From assembly GCF_009905605.1 (NCBI RefSeq), contig NZ_JAAAKZ010000018.1, positions 17,709 to 81,708 of the forward strand: 64,000 bases of DNA. Direction: 5' to 3'. This DNA comes from Runella sp. CRIBMP (GTDB lineage: Bacteria; Bacteroidota; Bacteroidia; Cytophagales; Spirosomataceae). This document shows positions 1-8,055 of the stretch, in pieces. The position numbers and the translations under genes are program-made. The notes beneath the pieces were generated by a model. It did no database searches. It had not been told where the DNA came from and worked only from the letters and a program-made list of their open reading frames with translations. Every line of letters begins with the position of its first letter. The stretch's first letter is position 1.

Positions 1-143
1 TCCCGAAATTGATTGTATAAATAGTAAACTGACAACGAAAAAGCCAGCATGATGGAAGCAACCAACACCGCAAAGAGGAGCGTGAGGCGCAGCCGAATGT
101 TCATATTCTCATTCCAATGCGGAACGTCCAGTATTCTTTTCAT
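1..143 (-). CDS. Sensor histidine kinase, N-terminal fragment (runs off window)
   Basis: The minus strand reads an ATG at 143-141 whose first base is the last base of the upstream regulator's TAA stop (TAATG overlap), so the two genes are translationally coupled. The 47 visible residues begin MKRILDVPHWNEN, then MNIRLRLTLLF and a hydrophobic stretch ending in VYYLYNQF, the usual N-terminal cytoplasmic tip and first membrane helix of an OmpR-partner histidine kinase. The second ATG (residue 14, directly before the helix) is an alternative start. The HAMP, dimerisation and ATPase domains lie outside the window, so the kinase call rests on the gene order (regulator then kinase) and on the look of the N-terminus. 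The stimulus cannot be inferred. Confidence 0.72.
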   Translation of the reverse strand, partial: MKRILDVPHWNENMNIRLRLTLLFAVLVASIMLAFSLSVYYLYNQFR

Positions 144-823
144 TATTCTTTGAGAATATATCCCATGCCAACGACGGTATGAATCAGCTTATGCGAAAAC
201 TCTTTGTCGATTTTTTTACGCAGAAAATTAACGTAAACATCGATGGTATTGGTGCCAGTGTCGAAATGTATATCCCAGACTTTTTCGGCAATATCTACCC
301 GTGAAACCACCCTGCCACGGTTGCGCATAAAATACTCCAATAGCCCAAACTCTTTGGCTGTCAGTTCAATACGATGCCCTTCGCGCCGTGCGATTCGCTC
401 ATTCAGGTCTAATTCCAAATCGGCGATTTTTAAAATATTGGTTGTGGGTCCGCTTTCTGAATTTCGTTTCTGTAACGCCCGAAGTCGAACAATAAGCTCT
501 TGAAATTCAAAGGGTTTAACCAAATAATCGTCGGCGCCTGATTCAAAGCCCGCCAGTTTATCATTGAGGGTTCCGAGGGCGGTCAGCATCAGAATTGGAG
601 TACGAATGTTTTCCCTGCGCAACAGAGCGGCTAACTCAAAACCGTTCATTTTAGGAAGATTAACGTCCAAAACAATGACGTCGTAAGGATTTGAAAGGGC
701 TAAACTACTGCCCATTTGTCCGTCAAACGCTACATCTACTTCCCATGCTTGCTCTTCAAGTCCTTTTTTTATAAACCCCGCCAGTTTTGGCTCGTCTTCA
801 ACAATTAAAACTTTCATATACAA
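143..823 (-). CDS. OmpR/PhoB-family response regulator
   Basis: A 226-residue two-domain response regulator of normal family length. The receiver domain (about residues 3-115) begins MKVLIVEDE with the acidic pocket, has the phospho-acceptor Asp53 in VLDVNLPKMNG and the conserved Lys103 in LVKPFEF. The C-terminal half (about 128-224) is a winged helix: ELTAKEFGLLEYFMRNRGRVVSR, then TIDVYVNFLRKKID and a VVGMGYIL wing. It is a cytoplasmic DNA-binding protein that should be phosphorylated by the kinase whose start overlaps its stop codon. M3 (817) is an equally good start, because most relatives begin at MK-LIVEDE. The layout resembles the CusR/MprA-like group, but no metal-efflux genes are present here, so the regulon is unknown. 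Confidence 0.93.
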   Translation of the reverse strand: MYMKVLIVEDEPKLAGFIKKGLEEQAWEVDVAFDGQMGSSLALSNPYDVIVLDVNLPKMNGFELAALLRRENIRTPILMLTALGTLNDKLAGFESGADDYLVKPFEFQELIVRLRALQKRNSESGPTTNILKIADLELDLNERIARREGHRIELTAKEFGLLEYFMRNRGRVVSRVDIAEKVWDIHFDTGTNTIDVYVNFLRKKIDKEFSHKLIHTVVGMGYILKE

Positions 824-1006
824 ACAATTAAGTAAATGGTGGTTCTTTATTCCGACTCCAATTTTAAAGATAAGATTTTTTCACCGAAAGCCTTACGCTT
901 GATTTTAACCGCCTTTTAATATGAACAATATGAAATCACAAAACCCAAACGGTCGGTTAAAAACCGTTAATCATCGGCAACTTATCGTTTTTTGTCTAAT
1001 GTATTG

Positions 1007-1036
1007 TTTTGATACAAACTATCGCCTCTATCTTTG
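1007..1036 (+). promoter_or_regulatory. Candidate Bacteroidota promoter for the dehydrogenase gene
   Basis: TTTTG at 1007-1011, then 17 bases, then TATCTTTG at 1029-1036, which matches the TAnnTTTG -7 consensus used by the primary sigma factor of Bacteroidota. It would place the transcript start near 1043, about 45 bases before the ATG at 1087. Consensus match only. Confidence 0.45.
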
Positions 1037-1086
1037 AGTGAAATCCGTCATAATTTTACTAAGAAAACTACAAATTTCTCTCGCGT

Positions 1087-3969
1087 ATGTATTTCTCTAC
1101 CTCTCTTCGTAAGTTGGGAGCCGTTGGCCTAATCGCATTGGGCACGGCAACCGTTACTTACAGCCAATCGTCACCTCCTGAAGAAAACCGTTTTACCAAA
1201 AGCATTTTGACGGAAAAATTGGACGAACCTATGGAAATGACCTTTTTGCCCGATAAACGGGTGTTGTTCGTGGAGCGAAAAGGAAATTTAAAAGCGTATA
1301 ATCCCAAAACCAAGGAAGTAAGCGTATTGGCCACGATTCCGGTCAACACAAAATATACGAATCGGCAGGGCCAAGTGCGCGAAGCAGAAGAGGGTTTGAT
1401 GGGTTTGATTGCCGACCCTAATTTTGCCAAAAACAACTGGATTTATATGTACTATGCCGACCCAACGGATAAAAAGCATGTGCTGGCGCGTTGGGAATTG
1501 AAAGGCGACGCATTGGTGGAATCTTCCAAAAAAGTAATGTTGGAGGTCACGACCCAGCGCGAAGAATGCTGCCATACGGGCGGTGGAATGGTGTTTGATA
1601 AAGTCGGAAATTTGTACTTAACCACTGGAAACAATACCAGCAACAGTAACTCCGACGGCTATGCCCCCATTGATGAGCGCCCCGAGCAAAGCACATGGGA
1701 CGACCAGCGAGGCGCGGCCAATACCAACGATTTGCGTGGTAAAATACTGAGAATCAAGCCGCAGCCAGATGGAACTTACACAATCCCAGACGGAAATTTA
1801 TTCCCCAAAGGTACCCCCAAAACCCGCCCCGAAATTTATACTATGGGCCACCGCAACCCGTGGCGCCCAACCATCGACAGCAAGACTGGCTTTTTGTATT
1901 GGGGTGAAGTAGGTCCCGACGCCTCGCAGGATTCACCGCGCGGACCACGTGGATATGATGAATTCAACCAAGCCAAAGGTCCCGGCTTTTTTGGGTGGCC
2001 TTATTTTATTGGTGATAATAAAGTGTATGCAGACTGGGATTTTGAAACCAATAAACTCAAAGCCGACTCAAAATTTGACCCTGCCAAGCCCATCAACGAT
2101 TCTCCCAACAATACTGGTTTGCGGGAATTGCCACCTGCTCAAAAAGCATTTGTATGGTATCCTTACGCCAATTCAACGGAGTTCCCGTTGGTAGGAAGTT
2201 CGGGGCGGAGCGCTACGGGTGGACCCGTTTTCAGAAAAGCTGATTTCAAAAATGCCCCCCGTCCTTTTCCAGATTATTACGAAGGCAAGTGGCTAATGGT
2301 GGAGTTTATGCGCGGCTGGATTATGGCCGTAACGATGGACGAAAACGGCGATTATAAATCTATGGAGCGGTTTATGCCCAGCGAAAATTTCAGCAGTGCT
2401 ATCGATATAGATTTCAGCCCCGACGGAGATTTGTACGTGTTGGAGTATGGAAGTGCGTGGTTTAGAGGGAATGATAATGCACGCTTAGTAAAAATTGAAT
2501 ACAACGCAGGCAATCGTACCCCGATAGTAGAAGCAACCGCCGACAAAAAGGCGGGTTCAGTGCCTTTCAAAGTGGCGTTTTCGTCGGAAGGAACGCAGGA
2601 TTTTGACCGTGATGTGTTGAAATATGAATGGAAAATTACCTCTAAAGCGGGTGTTTTTAAAACGCTTACGCAACCCAATCCGGTGGTGACATTTGATAAA
2701 CCGGGTACCTACAAAGCTACTTTGACGGTGACTGACCCTAAAGGGGCCAAAAACAGCCGTACGCTAGAAATCAAGGCGGGCAACGAAGCCCCCGAAGTGG
2801 CATTGGAAGTAACCAAAGGCAATAAATCTTTCTTTTTCCCCAACGAAAGTATTGAGTATAAAGTAAAGGTAAGCGATAAAGAAGATGGTAGTTTGGAGAA
2901 TGGGAAAATCATTCCCACTCAGGTAGCGGTCAATATCGACTACATGCCTGATTCTTTTGACCCCATCGAAATTGCCTCCAACTATCGCGGTACCGATGCC
3001 TCGGCGCGCTTCTCGACGGGCTACAAACTCATGAGTGCGAGCGATTGTAAGTCCTGCCATATTGTTGATAAAAAATCTGTGGGCCCCAGCTACAAAGACA
3101 TTGCGCAGAAATACAAAGGTGATGCCGCCGCTCCCGAAAAATTAGCCAATAAAATCATTGCTGGCGGTGGGGGAGTATGGGGAGACCACGCCATGAGCGC
3201 CCACCCACAAATTTCTAAAAACGATGCCGCAACGATGGTTAAATACATCATGAACCTGGGAGAAAAACCATTGCAGGCCAAGTCTTTGCCAACATCGGGC
3301 GCTTATACTACCAAAGTACCTGAAGGAGAAAACGGGCGCGGAAGCTACGTGTTGCGCGCTGCTTACACCGATCGGGGAACAAAATTGTTGTCGCCGTTGA
3401 TGTCGGAGAATATTTTGCACTTGCGCAATCCTTCACTCGACCCCGCCAAAGCAGAGAAGAGTAAAGGAACGCAGTTGTTGATAACCCCTTCAAAATCATT
3501 TAATTTGATTGGTAATGACTCCTACATTGGATACACCCAATTGGACTTGACAGGTATTAAACAAATCGAAGTGTTGGCCCAAGCTACCACGCGGGTGGGT
3601 GCTTCTGGTGGTGTGGTAGAAATTCGTTTAGGCTCTCCAACGGGTAAACTAATCGGAAAAACATCGCCCGTAGAAGTCAAAGACCCCTCTTTTGGGCCAC
3701 CACCAGCAGCGCCTGCCGCAGGAGCGCCTGCCGCAGGAACGCCCGCCGCAGGAACGCCTGCCGCAAATGCACAACGTACGCAGGGGCAGGCGGCCACTGA
3801 CCCAGCCGCAAGAGCTCGGCGCGGGGCTCAGCAGGCCGTGGCCAAAATTGAAGCCACAGAAGGCGTGCACGATGTGTATTTTGTGTTCAAAAATCCCAAT
3901 GCACAGCCGAATCAAATCGTTATGTCGGTGGTTTCGATTCAGTTTCAAAATACAATTACTAACCTATAA
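1087..3969 (+). CDS. Secreted glucose/sorbosone dehydrogenase-like protein with PKD, cytochrome c and CBM6-like domains
   Basis: A 960-residue exported multidomain protein. Residues 1-27 form a Sec signal peptide ending TYSQS. Residues about 40-470 are a GSDH-type six-bladed propeller (quinoprotein sugar dehydrogenase fold; features such as GHRNPWRP and GEVGPDASQDSPRG). A PKD domain follows at about 475-563 (FDRDVLKYEW, PGTYKATLTV). A class I cytochrome c domain spans about 640-728, with the haem motif Cys654-K-S-Cys657-His658 and a likely axial Met703. The C-terminus (about 790-955) looks like a CBM6-type beta sandwich, interrupted by an Ala/Pro/Gly linker at about 870-895 encoded by a tandem repeat. 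Inferred role: periplasmic or surface oxidation of a sugar with electrons passed to the fused haem; PQQ as cofactor is family knowledge, not seen. No Shine-Dalgarno precedes the ATG, as is normal here. Confidence 0.85.
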   Translation: MYFSTSLRKLGAVGLIALGTATVTYSQSSPPEENRFTKSILTEKLDEPMEMTFLPDKRVLFVERKGNLKAYNPKTKEVSVLATIPVNTKYTNRQGQVREAEEGLMGLIADPNFAKNNWIYMYYADPTDKKHVLARWELKGDALVESSKKVMLEVTTQREECCHTGGGMVFDKVGNLYLTTGNNTSNSNSDGYAPIDERPEQSTWDDQRGAANTNDLRGKILRIKPQPDGTYTIPDGNLFPKGTPKTRPEIYTMGHRNPWRPTIDSKTGFLYWGEVGPDASQDSPRGPRGYDEFNQAKGPGFFGWPYFIGDNKVYADWDFETNKLKADSKFDPAKPINDSPNNTGLRELPPAQKAFVWYPYANSTEFPLVGSSGRSATGGPVFRKADFKNAPRPFPDYYEGKWLMVEFMRGWIMAVTMDENGDYKSMERFMPSENFSSAIDIDFSPDGDLYVLEYGSAWFRGNDNARLVKIEYNAGNRTPIVEATADKKAGSVPFKVAFSSEGTQDFDRDVLKYEWKITSKAGVFKTLTQPNPVVTFDKPGTYKATLTVTDPKGAKNSRTLEIKAGNEAPEVALEVTKGNKSFFFPNESIEYKVKVSDKEDGSLENGKIIPTQVAVNIDYMPDSFDPIEIASNYRGTDASARFSTGYKLMSASDCKSCHIVDKKSVGPSYKDIAQKYKGDAAAPEKLANKIIAGGGGVWGDHAMSAHPQISKNDAATMVKYIMNLGEKPLQAKSLPTSGAYTTKVPEGENGRGSYVLRAAYTDRGTKLLSPLMSENILHLRNPSLDPAKAEKSKGTQLLITPSKSFNLIGNDSYIGYTQLDLTGIKQIEVLAQATTRVGASGGVVEIRLGSPTGKLIGKTSPVEVKDPSFGPPPAAPAAGAPAAGTPAAGTPAANAQRTQGQAATDPAARARRGAQQAVAKIEATEGVHDVYFVFKNPNAQPNQIVMSVVSIQFQNTITNL
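3709..3768 (+). repeat. Four tandem 15-bp units inside the dehydrogenase gene
   Basis: Units at 3709-3723, 3724-3738, 3739-3753 and 3754-3768 are variants of GCGCCTGCCGCAGGA. The first two are identical and the others differ by a few bases. In frame they encode an APAAG-type pentapeptide linker. Each unit carries a small inverted repeat (CCTGC-C-GCAGG), so the tract is prone to slippage in steps of five residues without a frameshift. Confidence 0.9.
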
Positions 3970-3979
3970 AAGTGCCGAT

Positions 3980-4027
3980 AGAAAGTCGTCGGGCGTACTG
4001 CCCGATGACTGACTTTCTGGTTTTTCA
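3980..4027 (+). terminator. Stem-loop with T tract after the dehydrogenase gene
   Basis: The arm 3980-3994 pairs with 4000-4018 (a GTCGGGC/GCCCGATGAC core extended by AGAAA/TTTCT, with one mismatch and a 4-nt bulge) and is followed by GGTTTTTC. It probably attenuates read-through into the isomerase gene 27 bases further on. Confidence 0.6.
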
Positions 4028-4053
4028 ATTCAAGATTTTTATCTCGTATAACT

Positions 4054-5007
4054 ATGCAAAATCGCAGAACTTTCCTTAAAAACACCAGTGCTTTGGCATT
4101 GGGTAGCTTGGCCGTACCCGCTTTGGCGAAAAATCTTTTTGCTCCAGAAGCATTGCCGCGCCCGGGTTTGCAGTTGTTTACACTGTTTAGAGCTATGTCT
4201 GACGACGCCAAAGGCTCGTTGGAGAAAGTAGCGGGTATTGGTTATAAAGAAATCGAATCTGCTTTCAGCATGAAAGATGGGTATTATGGCTATTCGCCCA
4301 AAGAATTTAAAAAGGTAGTGGAAGATTTGGGAATGACGTGGCGCGCCCACCACGTAGGAGGTGCTCCTTTTCGTCCGCGACCGGCTCAGGCGGGTGCCCC
4401 CGCAGGAGGTGGCGCGGCTGCGGCAGGTGCGCCACCGCGCCAAATGCCAGCTAATATGCCCAAACGACTGAATTTGTTGGAAAATTACCAACAATTGGTG
4501 GATGAAGCCGCCGAAGGAGGGCTGACCTATTTGGTGTGCGCGTCTACGCCTGTGGGGACGTTGGATGAAATCAAAAAATCCATTGAAGTATTCGTCAAAA
4601 CGGGGGAAGCCTGCAAAAAAGCGGGTATCGGTTTTGCGTATCACAATCACGCCACCGAGTTTGACAAAGTAGAAGGTCAAACGCCCTATGATTTGATTTT
4701 GTCGCAAACCAGCCCTGACCTTGTAACGATGGAAATGGACATGGCATGGGTAGTAAAAGCGGGCCTTGATCCTGTAGAATTGTTCAAACAACAGCCGGGT
4801 CGTTTTCCACTTTGGCACATCAAAGACATTGATAAAGAACTTAAAAAGCCCGTAGAGGTTGGAACGGGGGTCGTGGACTTCAAAAAGATTTTTTCAGGAG
4901 CCCAAAAAGCAGGTCTGAAATATTACTTTGTGGAGCAAGACATGGCGGCAAGCCCCTTTGAAAGTATCGCGACGAGTTTTGCTAACTTGCAAAAATTAAC
5001 TGCGTAA
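4054..5007 (+). CDS. Exported sugar phosphate isomerase/epimerase-like TIM-barrel protein
   Basis: A 317-residue member of the xylose isomerase-like TIM barrel superfamily. The N-terminus MQNRRTFLKN followed by a hydrophobic Ala/Leu stretch and PALA is a twin-arginine type signal, common for this family in Bacteroidota. Barrel landmarks are GYKEIESAF (first strand), GIGFAYHNHATEF (metal-site region), VTMEMDMAWVVKAG and PLWHIKDID, with a terminal YYFVEQD; these carry the Glu/His/Asp metal ligands of the superfamily. Residues about 105-138 are a Pro/Ala/Gly-rich insertion between barrel elements, not typical of the fold and reminiscent of the linker in the upstream dehydrogenase. The substrate is unknown; relatives are annotated as hydroxypyruvate isomerase-like or 3-keto-sugar processing enzymes. 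Same strand as the dehydrogenase, 84 bases downstream and beyond a hairpin. Confidence 0.85.
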   Translation: MQNRRTFLKNTSALALGSLAVPALAKNLFAPEALPRPGLQLFTLFRAMSDDAKGSLEKVAGIGYKEIESAFSMKDGYYGYSPKEFKKVVEDLGMTWRAHHVGGAPFRPRPAQAGAPAGGGAAAAGAPPRQMPANMPKRLNLLENYQQLVDEAAEGGLTYLVCASTPVGTLDEIKKSIEVFVKTGEACKKAGIGFAYHNHATEFDKVEGQTPYDLILSQTSPDLVTMEMDMAWVVKAGLDPVELFKQQPGRFPLWHIKDIDKELKKPVEVGTGVVDFKKIFSGAQKAGLKYYFVEQDMAASPFESIATSFANLQKLTA

Positions 5008-5104
5008 TTGTCTCAATTTGAAACACTTTCATTGGATTTGAGTTTTATTTTTATTGAAATTGTCGTAAGTTACACAACGCGTAAACCATAAAATCAATAC
5101 TGGT

Positions 5105-6217
5105 ATGAAAAAGATGTTTTTGTCTGTTGCAGCGGCCCTATCGGTAGCAGTACTGGTTGCCTACACCAACCGCACCGCAAGTGTTATGAGTGGATTTGAG
5201 ACGGGGACACCCGAGGTAAAGTCGATGAATGCGCTTGCTTTTGGACCTGAAGGGGTCTTGTTTATTGGTGATTCTAAAAGTGCTTCGGTGTTTGCGGTTG
5301 ATACGAAGGATGCCGAAAACGTGGCCAATGCCAAACCCGTTGACATAAAAAACATCGACCAAAAAATTGCCGCTTTGCTGGGCACAGAAGCCAAAAATAT
5401 CACCATTCAGGATTTGGCGGTCAATCCCCTTTCCAAGAAGGTATATTGCGCCGTGCAAGCTGCCAACGGAACACCCGTATTGTTTAAAATAGACGGCGAA
5501 AACATTCAGCCCGTGGGTCTTAAAGACGTCAAGTTTGCCTTGGTGCCGCTCAATAATGCACCTGCCGAAGACGCCAAAGACCAGCGTGGGCGGCCGCTGC
5601 GGGTTTGGGCTATTTCAGACCTCAATTATGCCGATGGAAAAGTGATGGTGAGCGGATTGTCAAATCAGGAGTTTGGCTCTACTTTCCGCAGTATTCCTTT
5701 TCCATTTACCAACAAACAAGAGCAATCTTCGTTGGAAATCTATCATGCTGCCCATGGGCAATACGAAACCAACTCCCCCATCAAGACCTTTACAACGGCA
5801 GAATTGAACGGCAAAAAGTTTCTGGTAGCAAGCTACACCTGTACTCCACTTGTTCTTTTTCCAATTGATGACTTAAAGCCAGGTACGCACGTAAAAGGCC
5901 GTACCGTCGGCGAATTTGGCGCGGGAAACAGCCCGTTGGACATCATCACGATGAAAAAAGGCAACGATTTGTTCCTGATTATGGCCAATTCTGACCGACC
6001 AGTGATGAAAATTAAGTACAAAGATATTGAAACTTATGAAGGCTCATTGACCGAACCCATCAAGGAAAATTACAGCACGGCTGGCGTGCCCTACGTTTCG
6101 TTTCCGATGGTGAATGTGCTCCAACTTGACAAACTGGACGATACTCAATTTGTGTTTTTGCAACGGAGAGCCAACGGAGACCTCGACATCCGAACTTCCA
6201 ATAACCGATCATTATGA
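5105..6217 (+). CDS. Exported propeller-like protein of unknown function
   Basis: 370 residues with a Sec signal peptide (MKKMFLSVAAALSVAVLVAY, no lipobox). The mature part shows repeated strand-turn patterns such as MNALAFGPEGVLFIGD, DLAVNPLSKKVYCAVQ and LDIITMKKGNDLFLIMANSD, which suggest a beta-propeller in the periplasm or at the surface. I do not recognise a named family or catalytic motif. It follows the isomerase by 97 bases, and its stop codon overlaps the next start (ATGA at 6214-6217), so it forms a coupled pair with the next gene. A role as a substrate-binding or scaffold protein alongside the upstream sugar-oxidising genes is only inference. Confidence 0.7.
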   Translation: MKKMFLSVAAALSVAVLVAYTNRTASVMSGFETGTPEVKSMNALAFGPEGVLFIGDSKSASVFAVDTKDAENVANAKPVDIKNIDQKIAALLGTEAKNITIQDLAVNPLSKKVYCAVQAANGTPVLFKIDGENIQPVGLKDVKFALVPLNNAPAEDAKDQRGRPLRVWAISDLNYADGKVMVSGLSNQEFGSTFRSIPFPFTNKQEQSSLEIYHAAHGQYETNSPIKTFTTAELNGKKFLVASYTCTPLVLFPIDDLKPGTHVKGRTVGEFGAGNSPLDIITMKKGNDLFLIMANSDRPVMKIKYKDIETYEGSLTEPIKENYSTAGVPYVSFPMVNVLQLDKLDDTQFVFLQRRANGDLDIRTSNNRSL

Positions 6218-7314
6218 GAAAAAGAGTACGAATCAGTTGGCCCAGCCAACTGATTCTTTTTTCTTTGTTTCTGTTGGTTCGTTGTGCGGGAAGCCAGGAT
6301 ACATCACAAAAAAACATCGTAATTCGGTGGAAAAATAATCAGGCAGTGGGACTATCGATGGCGTTAAGCCAATTCAAAGCTCACTCTAAAGAAACGCTGC
6401 CAGAATTGCTAAAAGTACAATTGACCAACTCCAAAACGGCGATTTTAGGCGATTATTCGATACAGAGCGATTCAGTGATTTTTGAGCCTCTTATCCCTTT
6501 TACCCCCAGTTTGCGGTATGAAGTGTTACTGGAAAACCGTCTAGTGGGTGAAATTGATATTCCACAAGCGGTGTCTTCTACCACCCTGATTGGAATTTAC
6601 CCGTCACAAGATACGCTTCCTGAAAATCTCCTTAAATTCTACTTCGTTTTTTCTCATCCCATGAGGGAAGGCCATTCTTTGGTGTATGTCTCTCTGCTTG
6701 ATGCCAAAGGTGATACTTTGCCCAATACGTTTTTGAATTTACAGCCCGAATTATGGAACGCTGAAAAAACTGTTTTGACACTGTGGCTAGACCCGGGTAG
6801 AATCAAGCGCGATTTGCAACCCAATAAATCGCTAGGAGCGCCTCTCACGAAAGGGAATCATTATACGTTAGTTGTTTCAGAGCGTTGGCCAGATGAATCA
6901 GGGGCTAGGTTGACACAATCATATACCAAACGTTTTGTGGCGGCAACACGTGATATTACCTCGCCTGACGTCAAGTCTTGGACGATTAAAACTCCCTCGA
7001 AAGGCACTACCCAAGCTCTTGAAATCCATGTCAAGGAAGCACTGGATTATGTTTTATTACAAAATACGATTTGGATAATTGACGCCCAGGGCAAGACTAT
7101 AAACGGAGTCATTCAGGTCAGTAACAAAGAGCACCTTGTAGACTTTATTCCAGCATCGCCTTGGTTAGCAGGTGCTTATAAAGTGCAGATGGAGTCTAGG
7201 TTGGAAGATTTGGCGGGGAATAATTTAAACCGCCTGTTTGACCGTGACATAACAGATAGGCGCACAAAACCGTCACAACAAACGGTTTTTGAACTGAATT
7301 ATCGGATTGACTAA
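6214..7314 (+). CDS. Exported Ig-like-domain protein of unknown function, coupled to upstream gene
   Basis: 366 residues, starting within the stop of the previous gene (4-bp ATGA overlap). The N-terminus has positive residues and a hydrophobic run LILFSLFLLV followed by Arg-Cys (RCAGSQ); this could be a lipoprotein signal, but Arg just before the Cys is atypical for a lipobox. The body contains segments that resemble bacterial Ig-like (Big_5-type) modules: strand patterns such as LLKFYFVFSHPM, LTLWLDPGRIKR and NHYTLVVSERWPDESG, which is the wording of the Big_5 end strand. No catalytic residues stand out. It probably acts at the envelope with the propeller protein. Its stop is only 9 bases from the convergent stop of the Nudix regulator. 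Confidence 0.65.
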   Translation: MRKRVRISWPSQLILFSLFLLVRCAGSQDTSQKNIVIRWKNNQAVGLSMALSQFKAHSKETLPELLKVQLTNSKTAILGDYSIQSDSVIFEPLIPFTPSLRYEVLLENRLVGEIDIPQAVSSTTLIGIYPSQDTLPENLLKFYFVFSHPMREGHSLVYVSLLDAKGDTLPNTFLNLQPELWNAEKTVLTLWLDPGRIKRDLQPNKSLGAPLTKGNHYTLVVSERWPDESGARLTQSYTKRFVAATRDITSPDVKSWTIKTPSKGTTQALEIHVKEALDYVLLQNTIWIIDAQGKTINGVIQVSNKEHLVDFIPASPWLAGAYKVQMESRLEDLAGNNLNRLFDRDITDRRTKPSQQTVFELNYRID

Positions 7315-7323
7315 ACTCCTTTT

Positions 7324-8055
7324 TTAGGTTGTTTTTTTGATTCGATAAACGTATGGGGGCTTGTGGGCTTTTCCCGAAAATTTCTTCTCAACCCGCTCCA
7401 ATATCTCCATGCTGAGCATTTTTCGCTGAAAATTGGCCCGAAGGAGCTTTTTGTCTAAAATTGTTTCGTACAAACTTTGAAGCTCATTCATCGTGAATGT
7501 TTCTGACAACAGATTGAAACCGACCAATTTATAATCCAACATCAGACGAAGGGTGGTAAGGGCTTTCTCGACGATTCGGTTGTGGTCAAGAATCAGGGTC
7601 GGAATCTGATGAATATCGTGCCAGCCACCTATATCTGAAAAAATATCGGGTGTTGGTATTACTTTCGAGAAGTCTACCAAGGCGTAATAGCCGATGGAAA
7701 TAAATCGTTGTAAGAGCCAATGGTTCGTTTCCAGTTCAAATCCGTGGGAAGACATGGTGGCTTTGTGTACATCCCAGTTGCCACGATTTTGTTCACCGAA
7801 GGTATGAAACTGTTCAAGATAAATGTCTTTTACGCCGGTTCGTTCCCACAGAATTCGGGTAGCGGCCTCGTCGGTACTTTCATCCTTAAATACAAATCCC
7901 CCTGGTAAAGCAAAGGCTTTCGTATGCTTAAATTCCAATAATAAGACTTTTAGTTGACGTTCGTGAAACCCAAAAATCACACAATCAACCGAGACACTTG
8001 GAAGGTATTCGGGGCCGGTTTCCAAAAAAGTTTTAATGTTTTGGCTTGGGGTCAT
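7324..8055 (-). CDS. Nudix-domain winged-helix transcriptional regulator (NrtR/AraR-like)
   Basis: 243 residues from the ATG at 8055 (MTPSQNIKTF); an upstream in-frame ATG at 8136 would add 27 residues not expected in the family. Residues about 18-150 are a Nudix fold and about 160-235 a winged helix typical of NrtR-type regulators (GFNLLSETFTMNELQSLYE, LLRANFQRKML, YVYRIKK). The Nudix box is degenerate: Gly53-x5-Glu59 and Arg67 fit, but the catalytic Glu after Arg67 is Ile68 and the EE pair is Glu71-Arg72. It is therefore likely a ligand sensor and not a hydrolase, as in the Bacteroidetes arabinose regulator AraR and in NrtR. It sits upstream of SusCD pair 1, divergently oriented, so control of that pair is a reasonable inference. 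The effector is unknown. Confidence 0.87.
   Translation of the reverse strand: MTPSQNIKTFLETGPEYLPSVSVDCVIFGFHERQLKVLLLEFKHTKAFALPGGFVFKDESTDEAATRILWERTGVKDIYLEQFHTFGEQNRGNWDVHKATMSSHGFELETNHWLLQRFISIGYYALVDFSKVIPTPDIFSDIGGWHDIHQIPTLILDHNRIVEKALTTLRLMLDYKLVGFNLLSETFTMNELQSLYETILDKKLLRANFQRKMLSMEILERVEKKFSGKAHKPPYVYRIKKTT

Noticed and set aside
3709..3768. Possible CRISPR-like or regulatory repeat array
   Set aside because: The units are contiguous, in frame, without spacers, and encode a low-complexity linker.
3522..3948. Minus-strand open frames of about 90-100 codons rich in Ala, Gly and Cys across the dehydrogenase linker
   Set aside because: They are the antisense of the GC-rich tandem repeat; composition mirrors the repeat, no independent start signals, and the plus-strand domain structure is clear.
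4039..4818. 259-codon minus-strand open frame antisense to the isomerase gene
   Set aside because: The plus-strand frame has a Tat signal and conserved barrel motifs; the antisense translation is rich in Phe, Arg and His with no recognisable motif, as expected of a shadow frame.
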